In this document: positions 1 through 10,594 of the stretch, in pieces | How positions within the stretch are numbered: position 1 is the stretch's first letter | Layout of the letters: the number at the start of each line of letters is the position of its first letter | NCBI GenBank assembly: GCA_947044405.1 | Contig: CAMRHE010000156.1 | Span: 1,159,001 to 1,223,000 of the forward strand | Source: Leptodactylus fallax | Lineage: Eukaryota; Chordata; Amphibia; Anura; Leptodactylidae | DNA: 64,000 nt | Reading direction: 5' to 3' | Notes under the pieces: model-generated | The model's database searches: none | Seen by the model: the letters and a program-made list of their open reading frames with translations, nothing else | What the model was told of the DNA's origin: nothing | Made by a program: the position numbers and the translations under genes

Positions 1-479
1 TGTTTACTTGAAAAAGTGTGTTATATCTTTGAATCATAAGACTTGGAGTCTGCACGTGCACAAAAAAAAACAAAAAAACAGGATACACAAATAAAGTAGG
101 TTTTTAAGGTTTTAGAGCCAAGTGTTGTACCATGTAGTTATGAAAAAGTCTGCAACAGTCAAACTATTCCACTAGATGTCACTATAGTATCATTTACATG
201 TTTGAAAACTACAGTAATTTCACTGACAAATTTCATAAAAAGAAATAGAAATAGTTAAAATCTAATCTTTATTTGTTAGAGGGATAAAAATAACGATTAG
301 TACTATTTGTATAAGGTACTGAAGTAAATAAAATTATAAAACGTCAGGGCAGTTACTAAAACCATGTTATCTGGATGATAAGATGCATCTGACACACCAC
401 AGGTTTGGCCAAGAAAAATTAGAAAAAAATATTTCTTATTAATGTAACCTTCTCTGGTGGTCAAATTGAGTTAAAGGGT
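1..479. other. AT-rich DNA, no gene recognised
   Basis: No long open frame, no terminal inverted repeats and no similarity to the repeat families seen elsewhere in this window. It holds only short A-runs near its start. Confidence 0.5.
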
Positions 480-499
480 CAATAACTGGTATGCTAGGG

Positions 500-1010
500 A
501 AGATATAGGAGTTTAATAGCTAATAGTTAAGGCACATATACACAAAGCCCCATTGGTGGCCTCCACGTTGTATAATGTTCTATTTGTGCCTCTACACAAT
601 ATAATAGGGTATTAAACTCTGTGGGGAGTACTAAGGAGCATTCTACTGTGTGGAAGGAACTAATTGGGCATTATACTGTGTGGAGCGCATAAAGAGTAAT
701 GGAGCATTATACTGTGGAAGGGGACACTAAGGAGCACTATACTGTATGGAGCATTACGGGTAATTATATTGGGGCGCATAAGGAGTATTATACTGTGCAG
801 GAGGCGCTAATGGAACATTATACTGTGAAGGGATCACTAAGGTGCATTATACTGTCTAGAAGGCATTAAGGAGCATTATACTGTGTGGGGGGAACTAATG
901 GGGCATTAGTGTCCCCCCACAGTATAATTCCGCTATTAGTGCCCCCACACAATATAATAGTCCTGATTGTCCCCTACAAAATATAATGCTTCTTAGTGTC
1001 CTCCACAAGG
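500..1010. repeat. Degenerate ~30-bp minisatellite
   Basis: A GGAGCATTATACTGTGTGG-like motif recurs imperfectly from about 600 to 910, and inverted versions flank it at 545-610 and 910-1000. The unit is related to the minisatellites at 9.6, 19, 27.8, 31.5 and 34.3 kb. Units are diverged and spacing is irregular, so this looks like an old array. Confidence 0.7.
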
Positions 1011-1220
1011 TAAAATGCTAAACACCCTGACAGTGGTCAGGTAAAATAGATACCTCCTGACTACTGCCTTTTAGCATTAATACTGTACATTTCTATAGTG
1101 GCAGCAGCATCTCTGCTGCCAGGACAGAAATTGTGCAGGCAGCAGGGACGACTACTGTTCCTTGCTGCTGCTATAGTAATGTAATAATACCACAACACAG
1201 ATGGAGGAAACCAGAGGATG

Positions 1221-1760
1221 CAGAGGCGCAGTTAGCAGTGGGACAGAGGGGGCAACGGCTCCAGGCCCACTGACACTGGGGGGCCCACCTCGAGGCCGCA
1301 ACACAAGTTATATATTAACTGCATCGCCGTCTGCATGATACCAATGCAGTTGAAGTGCATAATAGAGGAGGAAGCCTCTCGCTTCCTTCTCTACTAGTAA
1401 GTAGCTTGTAAGCCACAATCCACTACATGTCTGTGGCCTACGAGCTGCCCTAAGACATCTGCAGCCTGCTGCAGACGTCGGCGTGGTGACGTCAATGTCC
1501 TGCGCCAGAACGCAGAGGTCTTGGTGCTCTTCAGTGAGCAGCAGTGGAGGCTCCTCCTAGGGGGATTGGAGGTAGGTGAGTATCATGTTTATTTATTTTT
1601 ACACTCTTGGGGCATTTATATAGTATTTATAAGAGTGGAACTGGGGGCTTTATATATAAGAAAGGACCTTTGAGTATTAGAGGGCCTTAATAAAAGTAGG
1701 TATAATTTATAAAGAAGGGCAGTGGCGGCAGTATGAATATAAGGGGGCATTGGGGCAGCA
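1221..1760 (+). mobile_element. Partial hAT-type non-autonomous element, left end only
   Basis: CAGAGGCGCAGTTAG at 1221 resembles the left terminus of the hAT elements at 9071 and 38765. The interior holds a CpG-rich block with a perfect TGACGTCA (1487-1494) and a GTGAGT donor-like motif (1576-1581), the module shared with the other hAT-type copies here. No matching right terminus or 8-bp duplication was found, so the right boundary is a guess. Confidence 0.45.
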
Positions 1761-1840
1761 TTAAAGAGGTTTTCCAGGAAATAATCAATTTTACTGGTAA
1801 GCACTGGTAAGCTTTAATATTCCCTGGATAACCCCCTTAA
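1761..1840. mobile_element. Short palindromic MITE flanked by TTAA
   Basis: TTAA at 1761-1764 and 1837-1840 bracket 72 bp whose ends are inverted copies (AGAGGTTTTCCAGG against CCTGGATAACCCCCT). TTAA duplications are typical of piggyBac and Kolobok transposons; which one applies here cannot be told. Related ends occur at 8745, 32478, 32505 and 53513. Confidence 0.6.
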
Positions 1841-2196
1841 AGGAGAAATTGCAGAGGAGGCTGGGGATGGTGAAACAAACAAACAAAAAAATATCCTCAA
1901 CTGTCCCCAGCATTTCGATGTCCGCTGCCTGTGTCAAGCGCTTGCTATACCTTCCCCACCGTAACTCCTGCTTGTGACCTCAGTGGTGACTAGAACGGAC
2001 TTGGTGATGTCACTCATATACATCACTGGTTCTTTTTCTGCCACCACTGAGGCTACTTATTGGCCTCAGCAGTCACATGTGGCACAGGACTTACAGTGGG
2101 ATGGCGTGCTCAAATGGACAACGGTGGCAGACACCAGAGCACAGGGGACAGATTTTATTTCGGGGAGTAATATTTATGTAAGAGGGCATCAGGGGC
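1841..2196. repeat. Dispersed repeat segment shared with 53.55-53.85 kb
   Basis: The stretch beginning GGGGATGGTGAAAC and its CCCCAGCATTTCGATG motif match the order of motifs in the TTAA element at 53513-54007. No coding potential is recognised; the open frame from 1974 is a chance frame. Confidence 0.45.
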
Positions 2197-2643
2197 TCAG
2201 TGTTTGGTTGTACAGCCTAACCGCAGCGGGGAGGAAAGACTTCCGATAGTGTTCCTTCTCACACTTAGGGTTAAGTAGTCGGTCACTGACAGTACTGCCC
2301 AGCGCTATCACGGTCTCATGCATGGGATGGGAGTTATTCTCCCGCATGGAGTTCTACACGGACAGTATCCTTCTGTCACCCACCACCTGCACAGGGTCCA
2401 GGGGACTCCCAAGGACAGAGCTGGCCCTTCTAATCAGCTTGTCAAGTTTATTTCTATCCCTGGTTGATATGCTACTTCCCCAGCAGGCCACTCCGAAGAA
2501 GATGGCTGATGCTACTACTGAGTTGAAAAAGGCCCTAAGAAATGTCCCCTGGACTCCAAAGGCTCTCATCCTCCTAAACAAGTAGATCCTGCTGTGGCCC
2601 TTCCTGTACAGGACATCCATGTGATCTGCCCAGTCCAGCTTAT
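2197..2643 (-). pseudogene. L2-like LINE fragment, C-terminal end of the reverse-transcriptase ORF
   Basis: Minus-strand translation of 2354-2620 gives a block with YRKGHSR, FFNSVVAS, GVACWGSS and RNKLDKLIRRASSVLGS, nearly the same as the C-terminal part of the LINE at 50.1-51.3 kb. This is the region just after the reverse-transcriptase domain in L2/Rex1-type ORF2. The fragment stops on the 3' side near the LYNQ-coding motif at 2197-2220 and on the 5' side at 2643, where an unrelated AT-rich repeat begins. It is a dead fragment. Confidence 0.85.
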
Positions 2644-4104
2644 TATTAACCGGTTAAGGACCGGGCCTAAAAGTTCCTTATGGACCAGGCCTCATTTTTC
2701 AAAACTGACATGTGTCACTTTATATGGCAATAACTTTGAGATGCTATAACTTACACAAGTGATTTTGAGAATGTTTTTTCATGACACATTGTACTTCATG
2801 TTAGTGGTAAACATTGATCAATATTTTTGTATTTATTTATAAAAAATTAGGAAATTTGAGGGAAATTTGGAAAAAAATTGCAATTTTCAAAATGTAAAAT
2901 GCTCTGCTTTTCAGACAGATAGTCATACCACCCAAATACATTAATAAATATTATCTACCATATCTCTGATTTATATCGGCATCATCTTTTAATCATCCTT
3001 TAATTTATTTTAGATGTTAGAAGGTTTACAAGAGTAACAGCGATTTTCCAGATTTACAAGAAAATTTCCCAAACTCATTTTTTAGGGACCACTTCAGTTC
3101 TGAAGGGGATTATAAGGGCCTATATATTAGAAACCCCCATAAATCACCCCATTTTCAAAACTGCACCCCTCAAATAATTCAAAACAGCAGTTGGAAAGTT
3201 TGTTAACCCTTCAAGCATTTCACAAGAATTAAAACAATATGGAGGTGAAATTTAGACATTTCATTTTTATCCAATAATACATTCATTTATCCCTAAAATT
3301 AACATATTCACAAAGGGTTAAAGGAGAAAATGCATCTCACAGTTTGTTGTGCAATTTCTCCCGAGCACAGAAATACCCCACATGTGGGTGTAAAATGATT
3401 TTTGGGCACACGGCAGTGCACGGAAAAGAAAGAGCGACACTTGGCATTTAAAAAGCAGATTTTGCTGGAATAGTTTTCAGGTGCCATGTCTCATTTGCAG
3501 AGCCCCTAGAGTACCAATACAATGGAAACCCCCTAAAAGTGACCCCATTTTGGAAACTACACCCCTGACAGAATTTATCAAGGGGTATACTGAGCATTTT
3601 GACCCCACAGCCGTTTCACAGATTTTATTAACATTGGGATGTGTAAATGAAAAATTACTAAAACATCACTTTATCCCCAAAGTTTTCATTTTCACAAGGG
3701 GTTAAAGGAGAAAAAGCCGCCCACAGTTACACAATTGCTCCTGAACACGGCAATACCCCATATGCGATCGTAATTTGCTGCATGGGTACATGGCGGGGCT
3801 CGGAATGGAAAGAGCGCTATTTGGCTTTTGAAGGGCAGATTTTGCTGGAATAGTTTTCAGGTGCCATGTCCCATTTGCAGAGCCCCTAGAGTACCAATAT
3901 AATGGAAACCCCCAAAAGTGACTCCATTTTGGAAACTACACCCCTCACAGAACATATCAAGGTGTATAGTGAGCATTTTGACCAAACAGCCGTTTCACAG
4001 ATTTTATTAACATTGGGACATGAAAATGAAAAATTACTTTCTTTCCAATAAACCATCAATTTAGCCCCAAATTTTTCATCTTCACAAAAGGATAAAGGAT
4101 AAAG
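2644..4104 (+). repeat. AT-rich high-copy repeat with ~380-bp tandem monomers
   Basis: The motif block around TTTTCAGGTGCCATGTC recurs at about 3474 and 3854, giving a period near 380 bp; a third unit is cut at about 4104. The monomer includes a GAAACTACACCCCT block and a CAATACCCCATATG block. Diverged single monomers recur at 10.2, 10.8, 17.8, 21.4, 22.8, 43.2, 49.8 and 51.4 kb in both orientations. Short open frames inside, such as 3481-3705, are not genes. Confidence 0.7.
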
Positions 4105-6465
4105 CCGACTTTCTTTTCCCTTTGTGGGGATCATTTCCCGGTACAACCTCCCTTGCTCCCAGTACACGCGGTCCTTGTCCGACTCCAAGGGAGGTTGATC
4201 GGCATGCTCCTTCAATGCGCCCAGACTGAGGTCAGCTTGGACAGCGACCCTGAACTCCTGACTGGAACCAGACAGAAGAGATGTGCATGTCACATACCCG
4301 CCGGGCTCCTCCGGCTCCAGGGTGGGGAGGTTAGTCACGGCGGCCTCAGTGCCATCTCCGGGTGACAGAGGGAACGGCTCAGGGGTCAGAGCGCCTTCCA
4401 CCCCTCTAGCACTCTGGCTGCAGGTTACCACCGCAACACCAGCAGTCCGTCCCTCATCCGGATCGGCCCCGAGATCCCCGTGACCCACCTGACCACCTGG
4501 CACATTGTCCTCAGTTGGGGTTGCCCCCAGCATCTCAGAAGAGCTACCCTGTAAACCTGCAAGGCAAGAATTAGCAATTACATTGACATTGCATTCATTC
4601 ATTGATTCACAGTGAACTGCATGGGTGAATGGCTGAGCCAGGGTCACACTGAGGGGGCTCTCATCACCCGCAGATGTGGGCGGGGCTACAGCCAGGTCAG
4701 CATTCCACAATGCCTCATTCACATGCTCACTGATTACTTTAGCTGGACGCACAGCAAAGGGAGACAAAAGGCTAACCCCTCCCTCTGCCTGTGTGACAGG
4801 CTTCAACCCCTCATTAAAATCATCCTTCAGTACAGACATTTTGTCACAGCGAGGTGGGGTTGCTCCCACCGCATATTGGGACACCAAGGGCCCCAAATCT
4901 CTTCCCAATAGTACATTGGCAGGCAGATCAGACACTAGCCCCACATCACGCATCCCTTTTCCCGCACCCCAGTCCAAATGGACGCAAGCCATGGGCACAG
5001 TTACGCGTTCTTGTCCAATACCCTTCAGGGTCAGAGTTTTTCCAGGGATAATACTGTCCGCAGGGACCAAGTCAGGTTGCACCAGAGTAATCTGCGCCCC
5101 AGTGTCCCGAAATCCCATGACCACTTTACCCCCCACAATGACCTGTTGACTGTTGGCATCGGATTGCAACCCCTCCCTCCCCACCAAGTATACAGATGGG
5201 CCAGCTGCCGTGGCTGGGGAAACAGGGGGGTTCTTAGAGCGGTTGGGGCACTCCGCCTTGAAATGTCCTGGCTGGTTACAGGCATGACACCGCCGGGCCT
5301 CTCCTTGGGATTTGGAGGGGGTACCCGGGGCGCCCAGAGTTCTTGGGACAGGGGAAGTAGAGGGGGCACCTGGGACAGAGTTTGTCTTACCCCACTTGGA
5401 GACCGCAGGCTGTGGTGAACTCCAACTTTGCCCCTCCTTCCCGCTTGGGGGTCTCTGCAGTGTGGCTCCTCTCTTGATCCCTTGCTCCCTGGTGGACACA
5501 TAGTCGTCAGCAATCTCTGCAGCATTGTCTGCTGTTGTGGGTTTCCAATCACACACGAACTGGCGGACCTCCAGAGGGCACACCTGGAGAAATTGTTCCT
5601 TTATCATAAGATCCCCAATTCCCTCAAACGTGGTGACAGTAAGTCCTTTGATCCACTGCCAGAATGTAACCTGTAAGTGGTGCAGAACATCCGCATAGCT
5701 CTCTGTGGGACTCCGCTGGATATTCCGGAACGTTTTGCTGTACACTTCCGGCGTGAGCCGGTATCTCCGGATCAGCGCCGCTTTGATGGTCTCATAGTCT
5801 GCGTCCACTGGTAAGCTCGTGGAAACATCCAGGCCTTTTCCCTTCAGCCGGGGAGACAGGTAACGGGCCCATTCTGCCTGGGGAATATGATGCTGCTTAC
5901 ACACCCGCTCAAATCCCCGCAAAAACGAGTCCAAGTCCCCGTTATCTTCCAAGATTGGAAAGTCCTCGGATCGGATCTTTAGTGCTCGGGCTCCTGGAGT
6001 TGGTGCAGGGTAAGGTTGCGCCTGCTGGCAAAGTTCCAGCTTTTTTAGCTCATGCTGATGCTCCATCTCCGCCCGACGCTCTGCAGCAGCGGCCTCTCTT
6101 TCCGCCCGGCGCTCTGCAGCGGCGGCCTCTCTCTCCGCCCGGCGCTCTGCAGCAGCTTGGTACTGGTGAATCACCTGCAGACGGGCGCTATAGTCACTGG
6201 CGTCTATCTGCTGTAAGGCCATTTGCAAGTATAAGTCCGTTACCCCCACAGAACTGGGGTTACTGGTCCCTCCAGGCACAGTTACCTCTGGGGTTCGGGC
6301 ACCTGCTGAACCGTCTGGCATGGTGATGTTTTCTTGTGCCAGCCCCTCAGGACTTTGCTCCTCGTCCTGCCCGGCTGCAGCACCTTCCATATCAGCCATC
6401 TGCGCAGCGTTTGTATCAGTCAGTTGCTGCCGTCCCCTGACTCCACTTCTCAGAGTCCGAGACAT
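3886..6465 (-). CDS. Ty3/Gypsy (Gmr1-like) Gag-protease-integrase polyprotein, truncated
   Basis: Open frame of 859 residues from an ATG at 6465. Residues ~104-138 are a charged coiled coil of AERRAERE repeats. Residues ~165-325 form a SCAN-like capsid block (FPILEDNGDLDSFLRGFE, then YRLTPEVYSKTFRNIQ). A CCHC zinc knuckle lies at 393-406 (C393, C396, H401, C406). An aspartic protease follows, with its active-site DTGA at 454-457 and LLGRDLG at 519-525. After a ~200-residue linker comes an integrase N-terminal-type block at 737-782 (QADLSLGALK, YWEQGRLYRE). No reverse transcriptase lies between protease and integrase; this is the order known for Gmr1-like Gypsy elements, whose Gag is held to be the source of the SCAN domain. 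The last ~65 residues read into the adjacent repeat and are not element protein. RT, RNase H and the integrase core are missing, so the element is dead. Confidence 0.8.
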   Translation of the reverse strand: MSRTLRSGVRGRQQLTDTNAAQMADMEGAAAGQDEEQSPEGLAQENITMPDGSAGARTPEVTVPGGTSNPSSVGVTDLYLQMALQQIDASDYSARLQVIHQYQAAAERRAEREAAAAERRAEREAAAAERRAEMEHQHELKKLELCQQAQPYPAPTPGARALKIRSEDFPILEDNGDLDSFLRGFERVCKQHHIPQAEWARYLSPRLKGKGLDVSTSLPVDADYETIKAALIRRYRLTPEVYSKTFRNIQRSPTESYADVLHHLQVTFWQWIKGLTVTTFEGIGDLMIKEQFLQVCPLEVRQFVCDWKPTTADNAAEIADDYVSTREQGIKRGATLQRPPSGKEGQSWSSPQPAVSKWGKTNSVPGAPSTSPVPRTLGAPGTPSKSQGEARRCHACNQPGHFKAECPNRSKNPPVSPATAAGPSVYLVGREGLQSDANSQQVIVGGKVVMGFRDTGAQITLVQPDLVPADSIIPGKTLTLKGIGQERVTVPMACVHLDWGAGKGMRDVGLVSDLPANVLLGRDLGPLVSQYAVGATPPRCDKMSVLKDDFNEGLKPVTQAEGGVSLLSPFAVRPAKVISEHVNEALWNADLAVAPPTSAGDESPLSVTLAQPFTHAVHCESMNECNVNVIANSCLAGLQGSSSEMLGATPTEDNVPGGQVGHGDLGADPDEGRTAGVAVVTCSQSARGVEGALTPEPFPLSPGDGTEAAVTNLPTLEPEEPGGYVTCTSLLSGSSQEFRVAVQADLSLGALKEHADQPPLESDKDRVYWEQGRLYREMIPTKGKESRLYPLSFCEDEKFGAKLMVYWKESNFSFSCPNVNKICETAVWSKCSLYTLICSVRGVVSKMESLLGVSIILVL

Positions 6466-7059
6466 CCACTGGAAGTCGTTGCCAAATAAAAGATAGGACA
6501 GAAAAAAGAAGAAGGGAGGGAACAGTACTGTACCAAACTTTCACCGTATTTTAAGCTTGATCTCATACCGCGCTCGTTCCATAGGATTGCCGCAATCCCC
6601 AGTGTCTGCGTGATAACACACCCACACACTGTTACCCTAATATCCCACAACGCTGTCACCACTGTGAAGAATATCGCCTCGCCCAGCCGCCTGGCACGCC
6701 TGCGATCAAACTTCTTTCTTAACCTCCCACTCACACACCGTGAGTAGACCGGGTCATAGGATAAAAACGAAATGAGCGATATATATATATATATATATAT
6801 ATATAATAAAAGTGCCTGGCTATAGCAAGCCATCTCCCATGAACACACATAAAACCAGTGAAGCGTATCGTCCAGCAATGTAAAACCCAAGTTAAACACA
6901 ACATTCCAATAGGTAGGGGGAGGACGGACATGAGCAAGTAAAAATACATTTCTAAGAAAGATGTACAACTGAGGGTCGGTTCATCACAGAGTTGTCAAAA
7001 ACTTAAATCCTTAGAACAGATATCAGATCGGTAGGAGTCAAACACCCAGCACCCCTAGT
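6466..7059 (-). other. Upstream leader and possible LTR remnant of the Gmr1-like element
   Basis: In element orientation this is directly upstream of the gag ATG, where a 5' LTR and leader are expected. It contains an (AT)n run at 6779-6805. I could not identify an LTR boundary, a primer-binding site or a second LTR copy. The open frame at 6450-6968 has no recognisable protein. Confidence 0.3.
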
Positions 7060-7509
7060 CAGGGGCACACCTCTAATGAGGCAAAGTGAGGCGGCTGCCT
7101 CAGGCGGCACTATCCGTCACTGTCTGGGGGGCGGCATTTTTACTATTTATTTAATGTAAAGCAGCCCAGGACAGGCCGCTTTAAAAAAAAAAAAAAAAAA
7201 AAAAAGCTGCGTGGTCCCTGTCCTGGGCTGGCTTACGAGACGTCTGTATCTCAGCACAGGCGGCGATACAATGACATCATTGCGCCTCCTGCGAGGTGTC
7301 TAATGCACGAACAAGAAGAGGAGGCGGCAGCTCCATCAAGGGATCGTAGGTAGGTGAGGATAACGGCCTATTACTTACCTACCCCCGCGCCTGCCTGTGG
7401 CCGCCTTTGCTTCCCATTCTGCTATGGGACACAGAAGGGGAAGCGGAGGCGACTGTGAGCAGGAGCGGTGATCGGGAAGTGAGGCTGCGGGCCTCAAATA
7501 CTACTATTA

Positions 7510-7825
7510 TTATACTCTAGGGTCTTTTCAGACCCCAGAGTATAATAATCGGAGGCCCAGGGGAGGTGAGGGAACATAAAAACCATTGTTACTCACCTCC
7601 CCTGCGATCCGATGTTGCTCCCAGCAGGCTTCAGCCCTCTAGTGACGTCATGAGGTCGCGACGCCGGCCTGGTCCACACGACGTCTGTGCACAATTAAAC
7701 AGGGCCGAAAGCTGCAGAAAGTGCACCGGAGACGAGGATAAGTAAGTGACACTGGTTTTTATGTTTGTCACCACCTGGGTCTCCGATCATTATACTCTGG
7801 GGTTTGAAAAGACCCCAGAGTATAA
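7510..7825. repeat. Pair of 36-bp palindromes 280 bp apart
   Basis: Copies at 7510-7545 and 7790-7825 each read TTATACTC-TGGGGTCT-like arm, 4-bp loop, inverted arm ending GAGTATAA. The same pair occurs at 18593/18872, 27389/27668 and 54040/54327. Confidence 0.85.
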
Positions 7826-7839
7826 TAATAGTTCGTGGG

Positions 7840-8005
7840 AGGGCCACTATAGAGCATAATACTGTGTACAGGGGCCACTATGGAGCATAATACCGTGTGC
7901 AGGGGCTGCTGCAAGGGCATAATACCATGTGCAGGGGCCACTATGGAGCATAATACCGCGTGCAGGGGCCGCTGCGGGCCATAATACCGCGTGCAGGCCC
8001 CTCTG
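7840..8005 (+). repeat. ~31-bp minisatellite
   Basis: About five degenerate units of GGGGCCACTATGGAGCATAA type end with a GTGTGCA or GCGTGCA motif. It follows the second palindrome directly, as in the other copies. The open frame on the minus strand is a product of the periodicity. Confidence 0.8.
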
Positions 8006-8035
8006 GCGGATTAACCCCATGGATGACATGATCAA

Positions 8036-8744
8036 TAGCGATAATGGCATCCAGACATGTTAGGTATCCCCACGTACATATAAGTCCCGACTATCCAAAA
8101 ATAGTGTTAATTATCCTGTATGGTGAAAGCCGTAAAAAAATATATACCGCAATGCGTAAATTAACATATTTTGGTCACTTTTGATTTCCCAAAAAAATAA
8201 CAATAAAAAGTGATCAGAAAGTCATACATACCAAACATTGGCACCAATAAAAAGTACAACTTGCCCCGCAAATAAAGAGCCCTGACATATCGCCATCAAC
8301 AGTACAGTAAAAAAGTTACAGGCGTCAGAATACGGTAACCCCAGGAGAATCGTTCATTTTCAAAAAGTGACATTTTATTTGTAAAAGCGTTAAAACGTAA
8401 TAAAACCAATATAAATATGATATCGCCGACATTTAATGACCCGCCAGACAAAGCTGCCATGTCATTTTTAATGCAGAGCGAACGCCGTAAAAACAAATGC
8501 AAACAATTATGATAGCATTGTGTGTTATTTCACATGGATCTGCATAAAATGTAAATAAAAGCTAATCAAAACATTATATGTACCGCAAAATGGTGGCAAA
8601 TAAAAGTACAACTCGTCAAGCAAAAAATGAGCCCTCACATAGCTATGTTGACAGAAAAATAAAAAAGTTATGAATTTTGTAAGACAGAGAGGGAAAATAT
8701 GAAAAAGTCGCTGAGCATTAATGTACAAAGTACCCTGCATCATT
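8036..8744 (-). repeat. AT-rich dispersed repeat (minus orientation)
   Basis: Blocks such as CAATAAAAAGTACAACT followed by GCAAATAAAGAGCCCT recur twice here (about 8240-8290 and 8600-8640) and again at 41.0-41.4 kb and, inverted, at 23.4, 53.3 and 61.7 kb. No gene is recognised; frames at 8296-8502 and 8525-8863 are chance frames. A TTAA-type MITE end starts near 8742. Confidence 0.55.
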
Positions 8745-8904
8745 AAAGGGGTATTCCGATGAACAGAACCATATTTAAATTTATAGACCATTAAAAGATA
8801 AACATTTTTGCAGACAAAAGTAATTAAAATTTTTGCAGTGTTATAAAGATTTTTTCTTATCACCTTTTTGGTTAGTCTTTGCCAAGAGGACCAATGGATA
8901 CGAC

Positions 8905-9056
8905 CATGAATACATGAACTTTCTATGGTCTGGGGCTTATCAGAAACTCAAATATTGTGGGCGGGTTATCTCATATATATATAGTGCATGATAACCTGTA
9001 CAAAATAAGAAATTTATGGCTGGGTTTCTGACAAGTCCCAGATCATAGAAAGTTCC
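8905..9056. repeat. Foldback repeat, ~33-bp arms
   Basis: GAACTTTCTATGGTCTGGG near 8911 is matched in inverted order by TCCCAGATCATAGAAAGTTC near 9035-9056. About 85 bp separate the arms and include a short (AT)n run. It probably represents a small MITE; no target duplication was identified. Confidence 0.6.
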
Positions 9057-9070
9057 AGCATTCATGGTTG

Positions 9071-10130
9071 CAGTGGTGTAATGATCGTGGTCGCAGGGGG
9101 TGCGACCGCGACCGGGCCCAGAGGGGTACCATTTCCAGCTGGCCGAGGACCCCGGACTACCATGATAGTGGTTGGGGAAAGCCTGGTTCCCGACCGCTAT
9201 ACCTATTGTTAATGGAAAGGGGCCGGGCCCTTTTCCATTAGATGCCAGCCCAGGGGAAGTGACAAAAAAATAGAAAAAAATACTTATACTCACCTATCCT
9301 GAGCTCAGCATCATCTCCGGCGCTTTTACGGCCTCACTGCTGGGGCCTGTGATTAGGCCCCAGCAGTCACATGGGACACACTGGCGTAATGACATCATCA
9401 CGTCCCATGTGACCGCTGAGGTCCGATCAAAGGCCCCAGCGGTGACGTCTGGGGCATGGGACATGGGGACCAAGGAAGATGAGAAAGACAGCAGGACGGA
9501 GCAAGGTGAGTATAAGTGTTTGTTATTTTTAATCACTTCTCCTGGGCCTCTACTTATTATATTCTGGGGTCTTAGGAGACCCCAGAGTATAATAATAGCA
9601 CCGGCTGGGGGGGGGGGAACTGTGGAGCATCTAATAGTGTGTGGGGGCCACTGTGGGCATATAATACTCTGTGGTGGCCACTGTGGGCATATAATACTGT
9701 GTGGCGGCCACTGTGGAGCATATAATACTGTGTGGGGACCACTGTGGGCATGTAATACTGTGTTGGGGCCACTGCGGAGCATATAATGCTGTGTGGAGGC
9801 CACTGCAGAGCATATAATGCTATGTGGGGGGGCACTGTGGAGCATATTATACTGTGTAGGGGCCACTGTGGAGCATATTATACTGTGTAAGGGCCACTGT
9901 GGAGCATCTTATACTGTCCCAGTATTGTTTACATGCCGGGCGCTGCGCTGCTCTCTCACCGTATTCTTGATAACTGCAGTTGTGGGTACTAGAGCTGTAT
10001 CTCTTTCAAGTATCTGAGATATCGCTGTAGCACCCGTAAACGTCACTACCAAGAATTCGTTCTAGAGAGGTGTAGGGGGTCCCTGACAAAAATTTGCACT
10101 GGGGCCCACAAGACCTTAGTTACACCACTG
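9071..10130 (+). mobile_element. hAT-type non-autonomous element with 8-bp TSD
   Basis: Termini CAGTGGTGTAATGATCG at 9071 and CTTAGTTACACCACTG ending at 10130 are imperfect inverted repeats of hAT type. The flanks are CATGGTTG (9063-9070) and CATGGTCG (10131-10138), an 8-bp duplication with one mismatch. The interior has a TGACATCATCACG block (~9391), a GTGAGT donor-like site (9506-9511), one 36-bp palindrome (~9557-9593) and a minisatellite. There is no transposase. Confidence 0.88.
9625..9915 (+). repeat. ~31-bp minisatellite inside the hAT element
   Basis: About nine units of GGGGCCACTGTGGAGCATAT type, each ending with AATACTGTGTG. Translations in every frame look repetitive only because of this unit. 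Confidence 0.85.
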
Positions 10131-10138
10131 CATGGTCG

Positions 10139-10594
10139 TATCCATTGGCAACTGTTGCAGACCAAAGACTGTCACCACTAAAATTATTAAATAAAGTAAA
10201 ACTCTGCAAAATTTTTCCTGAACATGGCAATAACCTATATGTGGTCGTAAAGTGTTGTATAAATACTGTACATGGCAGGTTTCGGAATAGAAAGAGCGCT
10301 GTTTGGAGGGCAGATTATGCTGGAATAGTTTTTGAATGCCATATCACATTTGCAGAGTCCTTAAAGTACCAATACAATGAAAACCCATCCAAAAGTGACA
10401 TCTTTTTAGAAACTACACCCTGAAGGAATTTCTCAAGGGGTATTATCATTTTGTGCCCAAGAGTGCTTCCCAAAATTTAACGTACAAAGTGAAAATTGAA
10501 AATTTGAAAGACATACAAAGTGCTGATAAGTTGTGCCCACTTTGTATCATCAGACACATGCACTGCTAAAACTAAAAGTGGGTTATCCTGGGTA
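10139..10594 (+). repeat. Diverged ~380-bp monomer
   Basis: The motif order (GCAATAACCTATATGTGG, AAAGAGCGCTGTTTGG, GAAACTACACCCTG) is that of the monomer at 3.1-4.1 kb. No gene. Confidence 0.6.

Larger units (their letters stand above)
7060..8035 (+). mobile_element. hAT-type non-autonomous element, right end lost
   Basis: The left terminus CAGGGGCACACCTCTAATG begins at 7060 and the next 300 bp match the first 300 bp of the complete hAT element at 18102-20652. Inside are the paired palindromes (7510-7545 and 7790-7825), TGACGTCA at 7643-7650, GTAAGT at 7742-7747 and a short minisatellite (7840-8005). No right terminus or TSD partner of CCCCTAGT was found; the sequence stops matching near 8035. 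There is no transposase. Confidence 0.7.

Noticed and set aside
4676..5418. Plus-strand frames in the 4.6-5.4 kb region
   Set aside because: They are antisense shadows of the Gmr1-like polyprotein, which has recognisable domains on the minus strand.
6450..6968. 172-codon frame upstream of gag
   Set aside because: It includes the (AT)n run and shows no protein similarity I recognise; it is more likely leader or LTR DNA.
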